From Streptomyces griseoluteus (lineage in GTDB: Bacteria; Actinomycetota; Actinomycetes; Streptomycetales; Streptomycetaceae), in NCBI GenBank assembly GCA_000717735.1, contig JOBE01000014.1:62001-126000 (forward strand): a stretch of 64,000 nucleotides of DNA, read 5' to 3'. Positions 6,537-14,780 of the stretch are shown piece by piece. Numbering within the stretch: position 1 is the first letter of the stretch; the number at the start of each line of letters is the position of its first letter. The position numbers were made by a program, and so were the translations under genes. The notes under the pieces are model-generated. The model was not told where the DNA came from. It saw only the letters and a program-made list of their open reading frames with translations, and made no database searches.

Positions 6537-8498
6537 TCAGTTCACCTGGATCCACTTCGCCTCGGACGGGATGCCCTTGTCGTCGGTGACGAAGAGCATG
6601 TACCAGCCGGGCGGGACGAGGGTCCGGTCCTGCGGTACGTCGACGGTGACGGTCATTCCGTCGCGGCTCTTCGTCAGGCCCAGGGCGACCGAGCGCTGTT
6701 CGACGTCCGTGGTGTGGGTGACGGCGCTGGGCCGCATCAGCCGGGCCTTCGCGATCCGGCCGGCGTCCTTGGTCTTGAAGGTGGCGCGGCCGTTCTGGTC
6801 GAGTTCCCGTGAGCCCTCGCCGAGGACGGGCCGGTCGTCGCCCGCCTTGTGGAGGTAGGGCGGGGTGAAGACCTCGATGCGCTGCTCGAAGGTGCCGAGC
6901 CTGGTGTTGTCCTTGTCGTCGAAGAGCGGGTCGGAGCCGAAGGTGGCGACCCGGCCGTCGGGCAGCAGCAGCGCCTCGGAGTGGTAGTTGCGGCCGACGG
7001 TGGGTTCCGCGGCCTCGGCGAAGGCGTTGGCCTTCGGGTCGTAGAACTGCGCCTTGAGGATGTCGCTGCCGCTGCGGCCCCGGTAGTCCTCGGAGCCGCC
7101 GGTCGTGAAGACGGTGTCGTCGGGCAGCAGGACGCTGCTGAGGTAGCGGGTGCCCTGCGGGAGCGCCGGCCCGTCGGTGAAGACGGGGCTCTCCTTGGAG
7201 AGGTCGATGATGGAGGTGCGGGCGGTGGACTTGGACGACTCGCCGACGCCGCCGCCGCCGAGGACCATGACCTTCTGGTTCTGGACGGGCGGCAGCAGCA
7301 GGGAGGCGGAGGTCTCCAGCTGGTCGGGGTCGGTGAGCCCGCCGAGCTTGGTGAAGGAGTTCTCCTTCAGGTCCCACAGGCCCGGTTCGCGGCCCTTCTC
7401 GGCGGGTCCGTAGCCGGCGTTGGAGCCGCTGTAGAGGAGCTTGCCGCCCTTGGTGAGGAAGAGGGAGGGGTAGGTGGGGAAGTAGCGGAAGGGGCCCTTG
7501 GACCACTTCTTGGTCTCGGGGTCGTAGATCTCGTTGTCGCCGGGGACGACGTCGCCGACGTCGTTGAGTCCGGAGACGGCGAGGACCTTGCCGTCCTCCA
7601 GGGTGACGAGGGTGGGGTACCAGCGGGCGTCCTTCATGGGGGCGACCGGGATGTACTTCTCGGCCTTCGGGTCGAACTCGTAGGCGCTCTTGATGCCCTG
7701 GAAGTCCTGCTTCTCGGTGGTGAGCTTCTGCGCGAGGCCGTAGACGTCGTCGGCCGCCTCGCCCTTGAGGCCGACGACCTCGTACTGGGCGGCCTCGGTG
7801 GTGAGGGCCTGCGGGCCCTCCTTGCGGGCCTCGACGAAGACGCGCACCTCGGCGGCGGTGACCTTCGTCTTCCAGGGCTTCATCTGGCCGCTCTTGAAGT
7901 ACGAGATCTCGAACTCGCGCTTGGCCTTGGGAACGGTCACGTCGGACTTGGAGACGTACTCGACGCCGGAAGGGGAGCGGAAGACGGTGCCCTTCTTGAG
8001 GGTGACCGCCTTGTCGGGGCTCTCGTTCTTGACCCGCATGCCGCCGCCGGCCTTCTTGACCTCGCCGTCCAGGACCTCGTACCGGGCGGTGCCGCCGGCG
8101 ACGAGCAGCCGGCCGTCGGGCAGCTGGGTGTGGCCGGCACAGAAGAAGTCCTCGGGGGTGGGGATCTTCTTGAAGGTGTTCTTCTCCGGGTCCCACAGGA
8201 CGGTGGTGAAGGTGCCGGCGTCGAAGTTCTTCTGGCTGTTGCCGGAGCCGGCGATGAGCAGCACCTTGCCGGTGTGCAGGAGGGCCGCGTGGATGGCGTT
8301 GACGTTGTACGGGGAGGGGACGTTCACCGGCGCCCAGGAGCCGAAGGCCCGCTTGTAGCCGGGCTGGGCGATCTTGTACGCGTGGTACTTCTCCTCGGCG
8401 AAGGAGACCGCGGCGGGGGCGTTGAGCGCGGCGAGGACCAGGACCGCGCCGCTGCCGAGCAGGGTCTTCTTGAACTTCTTCGACGGCCGGTAGGCCAT
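6537..8498 (-). CDS. glxA: Copper radical oxidase GlxA (galactose-oxidase family)
   Basis: 653 aa. A membrane anchor (about residues 12-32) is followed by a seven-bladed kelch-type propeller and a C-terminal Ig-like domain. Cofactor residues are visible. Cys120 (FFCAGHTQLPDG) and Tyr294 (RWYPTLVT) would form the Tyr-Cys crosslink. The Tyr-His pair in GRNYHSEALLLPDG and the His in SAVTHTTDVEQR would bind copper. GlxA oxidises a glycan made by CslA at the hyphal tip and is needed for normal development. It starts 3 bp after the cslA stop, so the two are translationally coupled. Confidence 0.93.
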   Translation of the reverse strand: MAYRPSKKFKKTLLGSGAVLVLAALNAPAAVSFAEEKYHAYKIAQPGYKRAFGSWAPVNVPSPYNVNAIHAALLHTGKVLLIAGSGNSQKNFDAGTFTTVLWDPEKNTFKKIPTPEDFFCAGHTQLPDGRLLVAGGTARYEVLDGEVKKAGGGMRVKNESPDKAVTLKKGTVFRSPSGVEYVSKSDVTVPKAKREFEISYFKSGQMKPWKTKVTAAEVRVFVEARKEGPQALTTEAAQYEVVGLKGEAADDVYGLAQKLTTEKQDFQGIKSAYEFDPKAEKYIPVAPMKDARWYPTLVTLEDGKVLAVSGLNDVGDVVPGDNEIYDPETKKWSKGPFRYFPTYPSLFLTKGGKLLYSGSNAGYGPAEKGREPGLWDLKENSFTKLGGLTDPDQLETSASLLLPPVQNQKVMVLGGGGVGESSKSTARTSIIDLSKESPVFTDGPALPQGTRYLSSVLLPDDTVFTTGGSEDYRGRSGSDILKAQFYDPKANAFAEAAEPTVGRNYHSEALLLPDGRVATFGSDPLFDDKDNTRLGTFEQRIEVFTPPYLHKAGDDRPVLGEGSRELDQNGRATFKTKDAGRIAKARLMRPSAVTHTTDVEQRSVALGLTKSRDGMTVTVDVPQDRTLVPPGWYMLFVTDDKGIPSEAKWIQVN

Positions 8499-8501
8499 GG
8501 C

Positions 8502-10364
8502 TCAGTTCCCTCCGGTGGTCGTGGGGGCGGGCGCGGGCGCGGCGGGCGGGAGCGCGGCGGGCAGGACCCCGACCCCTTCGCGGGCGTCGGCGAGGCCGCG
8601 CTCGCGGGCGCGGTCCCTGGCGCGGTCGCGGAGCCGCTGCAGGCGGCGGGCCCGTACCGTCGTCCAGGCCCAGAGGGAGATCGGGGCGAGGGCGATGACG
8701 AGCGCGAGGGCGGCCCAGGTGCGCATGGCGGCGTGGGTGTGTCCGAAGTACACGGAGGCGGCGAGGGAGGCGATGAGGATCGCCGCCCAGTAGAGGTGGA
8801 TGCGGAAGGTGAGGACGCGGTCGGGGCTGGCCTCGCCGCCCTTGGGGGTGACGACGAAGCGGCCGCGGGTGCGCAGGACGGCCGAGCCGAGGGACTTCAG
8901 GTAGATGGGCGCGGAGATCGCGGACATCGCCATGCCGGCCAGGCCGCCGGAGCCCTCGGGTTCGTGGGGCGAGACGTTGTGCCGCCGGTTCCAGAGGTAG
9001 AGGCCGATCTGGAGGGCGACGGCGTCGCTGTAGATCATCAGCCACACGGAGGTGGCGACCTGGGTGCCGGAGGCGCCGAGCCACAGGTAGAGGACGCCGC
9101 TGAGGATGCCGAGCAGCCAGTTGATCGCCGTCATCGGGTAGTAGACGAGCATCAGGGTGTAGTTGAGGAAGCGGCCCGGAGGGGTGCGGAAGGGCGCCTT
9201 CCAGTACTGCTTGACGATCGTCTCGTACGTGCCCCTGGACCAGCGCAGCTGCTGGGTGAAGAAGTCCGTCCAGGAGGCGGGGCCCTCGCCGACGGCGAGG
9301 ACGTCCGGGGTGTAGACGGAGCGCCAGTAGCGGCCGGTGCGCGGGTTCTTCCTGCGGTGCAGTTCGAAGCCGGTGGCCATGTCCTCGGTGATGGAGTCGC
9401 ACAGGCCGCCGATCTGCTTGAGGGCGGAGATCCGGACGACGTTGTTCGTGCCGACGAACATGGGCGCGTGGTAGCGGTTGCCGGCCCGCTGGATGAGGGC
9501 GTGGAAGAGGAACTGCTGGGACTCGGCGGCCTTGGTGACGATGTTGGTGTAGTTGCCGTACACCTGCGGTCCGACGACGAAGGCGATGTCGGGGTCGCGG
9601 AAGTAGCCGAGCATCCGCTCCAGGAAGTCGGGGAGCGGGACGTGGTCGGTGTCCACGGAGGCGAAGTAGTCGTAGTCGTCGCCGTGCATGGCGAGCCAGG
9701 CGTTGTAGTTGCCGTGCTTGGTCTTCGCCTTGTGCACGCCCTTCTTGCGGTTCCACTCGGGGACCCCGGCGCGGGTGAAGTGGCGCACCCCGAGTTCGGC
9801 GCAGAGCGCCTTGGCCTCGTCGGCGTCGCCCTCGTCGAGGAGCCAGACGTCGAGCGTGCCCTCGTGGCGCAGCCGGACGGCGCCTTCGAGGGTTCCGCGG
9901 ACCATGGAGAGCGGTTCCTTGCCCGGGACGTACGTGGTGAGGAAGGCGACGCGGGTGCCCCTCTCGGCGTACACGGGTATCGGGTCGCGGGCGACCATGG
10001 TGGCGTGGGCGATCGACGTGACGTTCACCAGCATGAAGAGGCAGATGAGCCCGATCGACACGAGCATCACGGTGTCGAGGTGGACGAGCCAGCGTTCGTC
10101 GCCCTCGCGGACGGTCCAGTGGCTGGGCCAGACGAGATAGGCGAGGAGCAGCGCCGAGAGGACCGGCGCGAGGCTCATCAGGAGGACGGCTCGTATTCGG
10201 TGCGGCTCCTTCGAGAGCAGACTTCGGTACTGCACCGTGTAGGCGGCCGGGTCCGGCTCCGTGAGCGGACCGGCGAGTCGGCTGTAGGTGTCGTAGTCGT
10301 AGCCTCCCGGCCGCACGGTGCCTCCAGCTGTCGAACGGGTCGATACCCCAACAAAAGGGGACAT
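8502..10364 (-). CDS. cslA: Cellulose-synthase-like glycosyltransferase CslA (GT2)
   Basis: 620 aa. Two N-terminal membrane segments (about 58-80, 98-118), a cytosolic GT2 domain, then further membrane segments (about 395-460 and 515-560). The processive synthase residues are present: LDEGD (176-180), DTD (238-240), TED (326-328) and QQLRW (371-375). It polymerises a beta-glucan at the hyphal tip and is reported to work with DivIVA. The start is ATG 10364, only 39 bp after the TetR stop and on the same strand, so read-through from that operon is possible. Confidence 0.93.
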   Translation of the reverse strand: MSPFVGVSTRSTAGGTVRPGGYDYDTYSRLAGPLTEPDPAAYTVQYRSLLSKEPHRIRAVLLMSLAPVLSALLLAYLVWPSHWTVREGDERWLVHLDTVMLVSIGLICLFMLVNVTSIAHATMVARDPIPVYAERGTRVAFLTTYVPGKEPLSMVRGTLEGAVRLRHEGTLDVWLLDEGDADEAKALCAELGVRHFTRAGVPEWNRKKGVHKAKTKHGNYNAWLAMHGDDYDYFASVDTDHVPLPDFLERMLGYFRDPDIAFVVGPQVYGNYTNIVTKAAESQQFLFHALIQRAGNRYHAPMFVGTNNVVRISALKQIGGLCDSITEDMATGFELHRRKNPRTGRYWRSVYTPDVLAVGEGPASWTDFFTQQLRWSRGTYETIVKQYWKAPFRTPPGRFLNYTLMLVYYPMTAINWLLGILSGVLYLWLGASGTQVATSVWLMIYSDAVALQIGLYLWNRRHNVSPHEPEGSGGLAGMAMSAISAPIYLKSLGSAVLRTRGRFVVTPKGGEASPDRVLTFRIHLYWAAILIASLAASVYFGHTHAAMRTWAALALVIALAPISLWAWTTVRARRLQRLRDRARDRARERGLADAREGVGVLPAALPPAAPAPAPTTTGGN

Positions 10365-10403
10365 CGCTCGGCGTGTCGACTGGAGTAGTCCGAGTGAGCG
10401 GTT

Positions 10404-11084
10404 TTACCGGGCGCGGCCGCTCTGCCGCCGCAGCGTGTACGTGACGGCCTTTCGGGCGACCGGGTTCAGCTCCTCGACGGCCGCCATCAGGGCACCGAGC
10501 TGCTCGAGGGCCGCGAAGGCGGCCTCCGCGCCGGCGGGGTCGACGCCCTCGTACAGTTCGAGGCCGACGAACGACGCGGCGACCGCGCGGGCCAGCCCGG
10601 CGGGGTCGGTGAACTCGGCGAGCGGGGTCCCCGCGAGGACCCGGACGAGCACCTGCTCGATCTCGGCGATCCACAGGTCGAGTCCGGCGGCGGTGGCCGG
10701 CACGAGCCGGGGGTGCGCCCGCGCCCCGGCGAGCAGCTGCCCGAGGAAGTCGACGTGCCCGGCCTCGCGCTCCTCGGCGTGCAGCGCACGCCCGAAGGCG
10801 AGCAGCTCGGTGAGGCTGCCGACGGAGCGGAGCCGCTCGCGGTGCCGGGCGACCCGCTGTTCGGCACCGTGGCGGCAGGCGGCGGCGAGCAGCTCGTCGA
10901 CGGACCCGAAGTGGTAGAAGACCAAGGCCTGGTTGACTCCGGCGGTGGTCGCGATGGCGCGCGCGGAGGCCTTGGCGATGCCCTGCTCGACGAGGGTGCG
11001 CAGGGCCCCTTCGAGCAGCTTCTCCCGGGTCTCCCGGGCGCGGGCGTCCTGCGCCTTCACGCTCCCGGCGGTCTTCCCGCTCAC
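10404..11084 (-). CDS. TetR-family regulator, last gene of a three-gene operon
   Basis: 226 aa. Helix-turn-helix ASARAIATTAGVNQALVFYHFGS at about residues 32-54, with a helical C-terminal domain. The start is GTG 11084, with GAGGAGG about 7 nt upstream; it overlaps the stop of the preceding gene by 4 bp (GTGA). The open frame continues far upstream to 12290, but only as a shadow of the two preceding genes. Two matching palindromes upstream of the operon suggest that it represses its own operon. Confidence 0.88.
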   Translation of the reverse strand: MSGKTAGSVKAQDARARETREKLLEGALRTLVEQGIAKASARAIATTAGVNQALVFYHFGSVDELLAAACRHGAEQRVARHRERLRSVGSLTELLAFGRALHAEEREAGHVDFLGQLLAGARAHPRLVPATAAGLDLWIAEIEQVLVRVLAGTPLAEFTDPAGLARAVAASFVGLELYEGVDPAGAEAAFAALEQLGALMAAVEELNPVARKAVTYTLRRQSGRAR

Positions 11085-11764
11085 ACCCGTACCTCCTCGC
11101 GCACCGGGCGCAGCCCGGCGCGCACCCCCCGGGAGCGTACGTCGGCGTACGCGGCGGTGAACGACCCCTCGTAGCCGAAGAGGGGCCCGAAGTACCGGTT
11201 GACCACCCGGACGTTGATGCTGAAGCGGCCGGTGCGCTCGTCGAAGGACTCGCGGACCTCGGCCCTGCCCCCGAGGAGTTCGGGGACGCGCACGTCCAAC
11301 GGGCCCTCGCGGAAGCGGTGTTCGCCGGAGGTGATGAGGAGCGAGCCGTCGGCCTCGGCGGACAGGTGGAGGTCGCTGGCGAGGTGCTGGTGGGTGCCGA
11401 GGTAGTCGAGGACGCAGTTCCGCTCGGGGCTGTGGACCATGGTCGCGTCGAAGCGCCGGGGTCCGCCGGGCAGCGCGAAGGTCCGGACGAAGGTGACGGT
11501 CTCCCGCCCGTACGAGTCGGCGTAGGGCACGTTCTCGATGACGAAGGGGACGTCCCGGCCGGTGCGGGGCAGCAGGATGTTGCGCAGCCCGCCGACGGCG
11601 AGGAACGGCTTCACGAACGCCCGGCCGTGCCAGACGCGGTCCATGACGCCCCGCCCGACGCACAGCTCGCCGCTCGCGAGCCCCACGGAGAAGCGCCGCT
11701 GGAGCTCCGGGTGCAGCCGCCCGAAGGCGTCGTCCCCCATGGCGGTGCGGAAGATCGAGGTCAC
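11081..11764 (-). CDS. DUF4166 domain protein
   Basis: 227 aa. The N-terminal block AMGDDAFGRLHPELQRRFSV and the C-terminal NRYFGPLFGYEGSF are characteristic of DUF4166, a family of unknown function often found with YndJ-like or SRPBCC proteins. The start is GTG 11764, overlapping the preceding stop by 4 bp, and the stop overlaps the TetR start by 4 bp. This is the middle gene of a tightly coupled operon. Confidence 0.82.
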   Translation of the reverse strand: MTSIFRTAMGDDAFGRLHPELQRRFSVGLASGELCVGRGVMDRVWHGRAFVKPFLAVGGLRNILLPRTGRDVPFVIENVPYADSYGRETVTFVRTFALPGGPRRFDATMVHSPERNCVLDYLGTHQHLASDLHLSAEADGSLLITSGEHRFREGPLDVRVPELLGGRAEVRESFDERTGRFSINVRVVNRYFGPLFGYEGSFTAAYADVRSRGVRAGLRPVREEVRV

Positions 11765-12483
11765 GGCTGCTCCAGGGTGGCGAGGAGCCGGGGCTCCCGG
11801 GTGCGGGCGGGCGGGACGCGCAGACACCGCCGGGCCGCGGGGGTCCGCGACGACGGCGGTACGAGGACGGCGGCGCCGGCCCCGACGACGGTGAGCGGCA
11901 CGGCGGCGAGCGACAGCGCGCCGAGCGGCAGGGAGGCGACGGCGCAGGGCACGGCCACGAGCAGCAGCCTGGCGGCGGCTTCGAGGAGCCAGCGGTCGCG
12001 GGAGCGCTCCGGGGTGACGCCCTGTTCGCACCAGAGCCGCAGCCGGTCGAAGGACCAGGCGGTGGCCCAGCCCATGAGGGGCCGGAAGAGAAGCCGGTCG
12101 GCGGCGCGACCGAGGCGCCCCCAGCGCGGCCGGTAGTCGTAGCCGGTGAGGAAGCGGATGCCGTCCGGGGTGGGGACGTACCGCCAGTAGCCGCTGCCCT
12201 CGGCGAGGAGCGAGAGCGGATGGCCGGAGAAGAAGCGGAGGGCGGAGACCCGGTCGCCGCCGGCCCGGTGGCGCTCCCCCGCGGAGACACCGGTGCCGGC
12301 GACGGTCAGGAAGGGCAGGACGCGGGTCGCGTACCGGAAGCGCCGGGGCTCGCCCTCGGCGCCCGGCAGGTAGGCGATCTCGGTGAACCGCAGGTCCCAC
12401 CGCTGGTGGCGGTCGGGTTCCTGGGTGCGTTCCCAGAGCGTTTCCAGATCCGTGCGGACGGTCGTCTCGATGTAGAGACCCAT
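11761..12483 (-). CDS. SRPBCC-like protein with a hydrophobic C-terminal region
   Basis: 240 aa. The first 150 residues look like a SRPBCC/START fold (MGLYIETTVRTDLETLWERTQ, then RWDLRFTEIAYLPG and WRYVPTPDGIRFLTGYDY). Residues about 165-205 are hydrophobic and could form one or two membrane helices. The start is ATG 12483 with a GGAGG-like site in reverse. It is the first gene of the operon with DUF4166 and TetR. The ligand is unknown. Confidence 0.75.
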   Translation of the reverse strand: MGLYIETTVRTDLETLWERTQEPDRHQRWDLRFTEIAYLPGAEGEPRRFRYATRVLPFLTVAGTGVSAGERHRAGGDRVSALRFFSGHPLSLLAEGSGYWRYVPTPDGIRFLTGYDYRPRWGRLGRAADRLLFRPLMGWATAWSFDRLRLWCEQGVTPERSRDRWLLEAAARLLLVAVPCAVASLPLGALSLAAVPLTVVGAGAAVLVPPSSRTPAARRCLRVPPARTREPRLLATLEQP

Positions 12484-12507
12484 GGAGGTTCCCCCGACTC
12501 AGCCTGC

Positions 12508-12570
12508 TTTTGAGCACTCGCTCAAAATCTCCCCGCGGCTGAAGGTAGCCGATTTTGAGCAGTCGCTCAA
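12508..12570. promoter_or_regulatory. Two TetR operators upstream of the SRPBCC/DUF4166/TetR operon
   Basis: TTTTGAGC-ACTC-GCTCAAAA (12508-12527) and TTTTGAGC-AGTC-GCTCAA (12553-12570) share the same half-sites, with centres 45 bp apart. They lie 25-87 bp upstream of the first gene of the operon. Half-sites of the TTGAGC type are common for TetR proteins. The obvious ligand is the TetR encoded at 10404-11084. Confidence 0.75.
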
Positions 12571-12580
12571 CCGCCTGACG

Positions 12581-12623
12581 ACGAGAAGCCCCCGGCCCTT
12601 GATCAGGACCGGGGGCTTCTCGT
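12581..12623 (-). terminator. Terminator of the DUF3817/thiamine-binding operon
   Basis: A 15-bp stem ACGAGAAGCCCCCGG / CCGGGGGCTTCTCGT with a 13-nt loop, 15 bp past the stop at 12639. It also separates this operon from the divergent operators. Confidence 0.85.
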
Positions 12624-12638
12624 ACGAAAGAGGTGGCG

Positions 12639-12932
12639 TCAGGCGCCGAGGTGGCGCTCCACCGTCTCGACCTTCGAGGTCAGGCCGTCCGTCACGCCCG
12701 GGCGGACGTCGGCCTTGAGGACCAGGGAGACGCGGGGCGCCCGCGCCTCGACGGCGGCGACGGCCCGCTTCACGACGTCCATCACCTCGTCCCACTCGCC
12801 CTCGATGGACGTGAACATCGCGTCGGTGCGGTTCGGGAGGCCGGACTCGCGGACGACCCGGACGGCGTCGGCGACGTACTCGCCGACCTCCTCCCCCACG
12901 CCCAGCGGGGTGACCGAGAACGCGACGATCAC
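12639..12932 (-). CDS. MTH1187-family thiamine-binding protein
   Basis: 97 aa. It has the family pattern [24 protein letters not shown], then an [23 protein letters not shown] core, and ends in [16 protein letters not shown]. This is a ferredoxin-like fold that binds thiamine in characterised homologues. The start is GTG 12932, overlapping the stop of the upstream DUF3817 gene by 4 bp. The longer open frame upstream is not coding. Confidence 0.87.
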   Translation of the reverse strand: MIVAFSVTPLGVGEEVGEYVADAVRVVRESGLPNRTDAMFTSIEGEWDEVMDVVKRAVAAVEARAPRVSLVLKADVRPGVTDGLTSKVETVERHLGA

Positions 12933-13282
12933 GCCTGCACGCCCTCGGCGCGGGCGCGGGAGGCGATGACCGCGTCGGTGGCCTCGCGCTTCAGCTTCCG
13001 CTCGGCGTAGAAGCCGCCGAACGGCAGCACCGAGAGGACGAAGTAGAGCGCGGCGGTGCCGAAGCTCCACTTGGTGCGGTTCCAGGCGTCCAGCCAGAAA
13101 AGGACGTAGAGGATGAACAGGATGCCGTGAATCGCGCCCATCACCGGCACCGCGTTGAAGTCCGTCGTCCGCTTGAGCACCGAGCAGACCAGCAGGAGCA
13201 GGAAGGAGACGGCCTCCGGCGCGGAGACGAGCCGGAGCCGGTGGAGGGAGGAAGCGGTCTTGATGTCCACGGAGGGGGTCAC
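12929..13282 (-). CDS. DUF3817 integral membrane protein (second copy)
   Basis: 117 aa. A hydrophobic segment, [16 protein letters not shown], is followed by [20 protein letters not shown] and [27 protein letters not shown]. The layout matches the DUF3817 protein at 4258-4590. The first start is GTG 13282; GTG 13270 (VDIKTASS) is also possible. It overlaps the thiamine-binding gene by 4 bp, and the two form an operon. Confidence 0.83.
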   Translation of the reverse strand: MTPSVDIKTASSLHRLRLVSAPEAVSFLLLLVCSVLKRTTDFNAVPVMGAIHGILFILYVLFWLDAWNRTKWSFGTAALYFVLSVLPFGGFYAERKLKREATDAVIASRARAEGVQA

Positions 13283-13408
13283 CTTCGTTCGATCGAGCGA
13301 CGGGATCTGCGACGGGATCTTGTGAACGGATGCACAAGGGCCTGTTCATTGTGCACGGCGACTTTGCTGTCTCTTTATCCGGGTCCCCAGTACCTTCTAC
13401 CGGTGGCA

Positions 13409-14041
13409 ATGTTCCGGCTCCAAGGCAGCAAAGTGCTCGCCGTCTCCCTGACAGGCGACGCCGTCAAGGCGAAGAACGGCTCGATGGTCGCCTACGACGG
13501 CCAGATGGCGTTCAAGAAGATGAGTGGCGGCGGTGAGGGCCTGCGCGGCATGGTCACCCGCCGGCTCACCGGCGAGCAGATGGAGGTGATGGAGGTGCGC
13601 GGCCAGGGGACCTGCTGGTTCGCCGACCGGGCCTCCGAGATCAACCTCGTGTCCCTGCACGGCGACAAGCTCTGGGTCGAGGCGAGCAACCTGCTCTGCA
13701 CCGACGCGGGCCTGCGCACCGGCACGACCTTCACCGGCATGCGCGGCGGCGCCACCGGCAACGGCCTCTTCACGACCACGGTCGAGGGCACGGGCCAGGC
13801 GGCGATCATGTCCGACGGCCCTGCGGTCGTGCTGCGGGTGACCCCGCAGTACCCGCTCCAGGTCGACCCCGGCGCGTACATCGCTCACCAGGGCAACCTC
13901 CAGCAGCACTTCCAGTCGGGTGTGACCTTCCGCACGTTCATGGGCGAGGGCGGCGGCGAGGCCTTCCAGATCCGCTTCGAGGGCGACGGCCTCGTGTACG
14001 TCCAGCCCAGCGAGCGGAACACGATCGGGGGTGACGTGTGA
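13409..14041 (+). CDS. AIM24-family protein (first of three paralogues)
   Basis: 210 aa. TRAP-like beta-sandwich family (AIM24). Recurring motifs are [42 protein letters not shown] and a C-terminal [20 protein letters not shown]. The molecular function is unknown. ATG 13409 was chosen. GTG 13403, two codons earlier, is possible, and neither has a clear ribosome site. The stop overlaps a possible 30-codon gene, which in turn overlaps the next AIM24 gene. Confidence 0.88.
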   Translation: MFRLQGSKVLAVSLTGDAVKAKNGSMVAYDGQMAFKKMSGGGEGLRGMVTRRLTGEQMEVMEVRGQGTCWFADRASEINLVSLHGDKLWVEASNLLCTDAGLRTGTTFTGMRGGATGNGLFTTTVEGTGQAAIMSDGPAVVLRVTPQYPLQVDPGAYIAHQGNLQQHFQSGVTFRTFMGEGGGEAFQIRFEGDGLVYVQPSERNTIGGDV

Positions 14042-14130
14042 GCGTCGCACGCGCGGCCACCGGGCCGCAGACGATGACGATGGCCGCACCTCTGCGCCGC
14101 GCGTGCGGAGAAGCGAGCGAGGAGCACTGA
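14038..14130 (+). CDS. Possible 30-aa coupling peptide between AIM24 genes
   Basis: The GTG at 14038 overlaps the preceding stop by 4 bp (GTGA), and the frame runs 30 codons to a TGA sharing its last base with the next ATG (TGATG, 14128-14132). The product is Ala/Arg-rich, begins MSVARAATG and ends EASEEH. The last codons also carry the GAGGAG ribosome site of the next gene. Both junctions are the kind that couples translation. Whether the peptide has a role of its own is unknown. Confidence 0.4.
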   Translation: MSVARAATGPQTMTMAAPLRRACGEASEEH

Positions 14131-14780
14131 TGCCGTTCCGCGAAGTCAACTCGAAGATGGTCGAGGCGACCGTCATCCCCGGGCAGCGGATGTTCAGCCA
14201 GCGCGGCGCGATGCTCGCGTACCGCGGCGACGTCACATTCACGCCGAACATGGCGGGCGGCCAGGGCGGTCTGATGTCGATGATCGGCCGCCGGGTGGCC
14301 GGCGAGGCGACGCCCCTGATGACCGTCGAGGGCAACGGCACGGTGATGTTCGGGCACGGCGGCCACCACATCCAGGTGATCGGCCTGACGGGCGACACCC
14401 TGTACGTGGAGGCCGACCGGCTGCTCGCCTTCGACGGCACCCTGGAGCAGGGCACGATGTTCATGGGCTCGCAGGGCGGGGTCATGGGCATGGTCCGCGG
14501 CCAGGTGACCGGACAGGGCCTCTTCACCACGACCCTGAAGGGCCACGGCGCGGTGGCCGTCATGGCGCACGGCGGGGTCATCGAACTGCCGATCACCCCG
14601 GGCCGCCCGGTGCACGTCGACCCGCAGGCGTACGTGGCCCACCACGGCGACGTGCGGAACAAGCTCTCCACCGCGCTCGGCTGGCGCGACATGGTGGGGC
14701 GCGGCTCGGGCGAGGCGTTCCAGCTGGAGCTGAGCGGCAGCGGAGCGGTGTACGTCCAGGCCTCGGAGGAGAAGCTGTGA
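14130..14780 (+). CDS. AIM24-family protein (second paralogue)
   Basis: 216 aa. Motifs parallel those of the first copy: GAMLAYRGDVTFTPNMAGGQGG, GEATPLMTVEGNGTVMFGHGG, GEAFQLELSGSGAVYVQASE. The ATG at 14130 has GAGGAG seven bases upstream. The stop overlaps the GTG of the third copy by 4 bp. These three adjacent homologues probably work together, perhaps as a hetero-oligomer, which is an inference from gene order. Confidence 0.9.
   Translation: MPFREVNSKMVEATVIPGQRMFSQRGAMLAYRGDVTFTPNMAGGQGGLMSMIGRRVAGEATPLMTVEGNGTVMFGHGGHHIQVIGLTGDTLYVEADRLLAFDGTLEQGTMFMGSQGGVMGMVRGQVTGQGLFTTTLKGHGAVAVMAHGGVIELPITPGRPVHVDPQAYVAHHGDVRNKLSTALGWRDMVGRGSGEAFQLELSGSGAVYVQASEEKL

Noticed and set aside
6523..10674. 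A minus-strand open frame of 1383 codons across glxA and cslA, and a plus-strand one at 6849-10388
   Set aside because: Products are Arg/Pro- or Gly/Val-rich without domains. glxA and cslA have clear catalytic motifs in their own frame.
11085..12290. N-terminal extension of the TetR at 10404-11084 through its upstream open frame
   Set aside because: It overlaps two real genes, and a GTG with GAGGAGG fits the TetR size.
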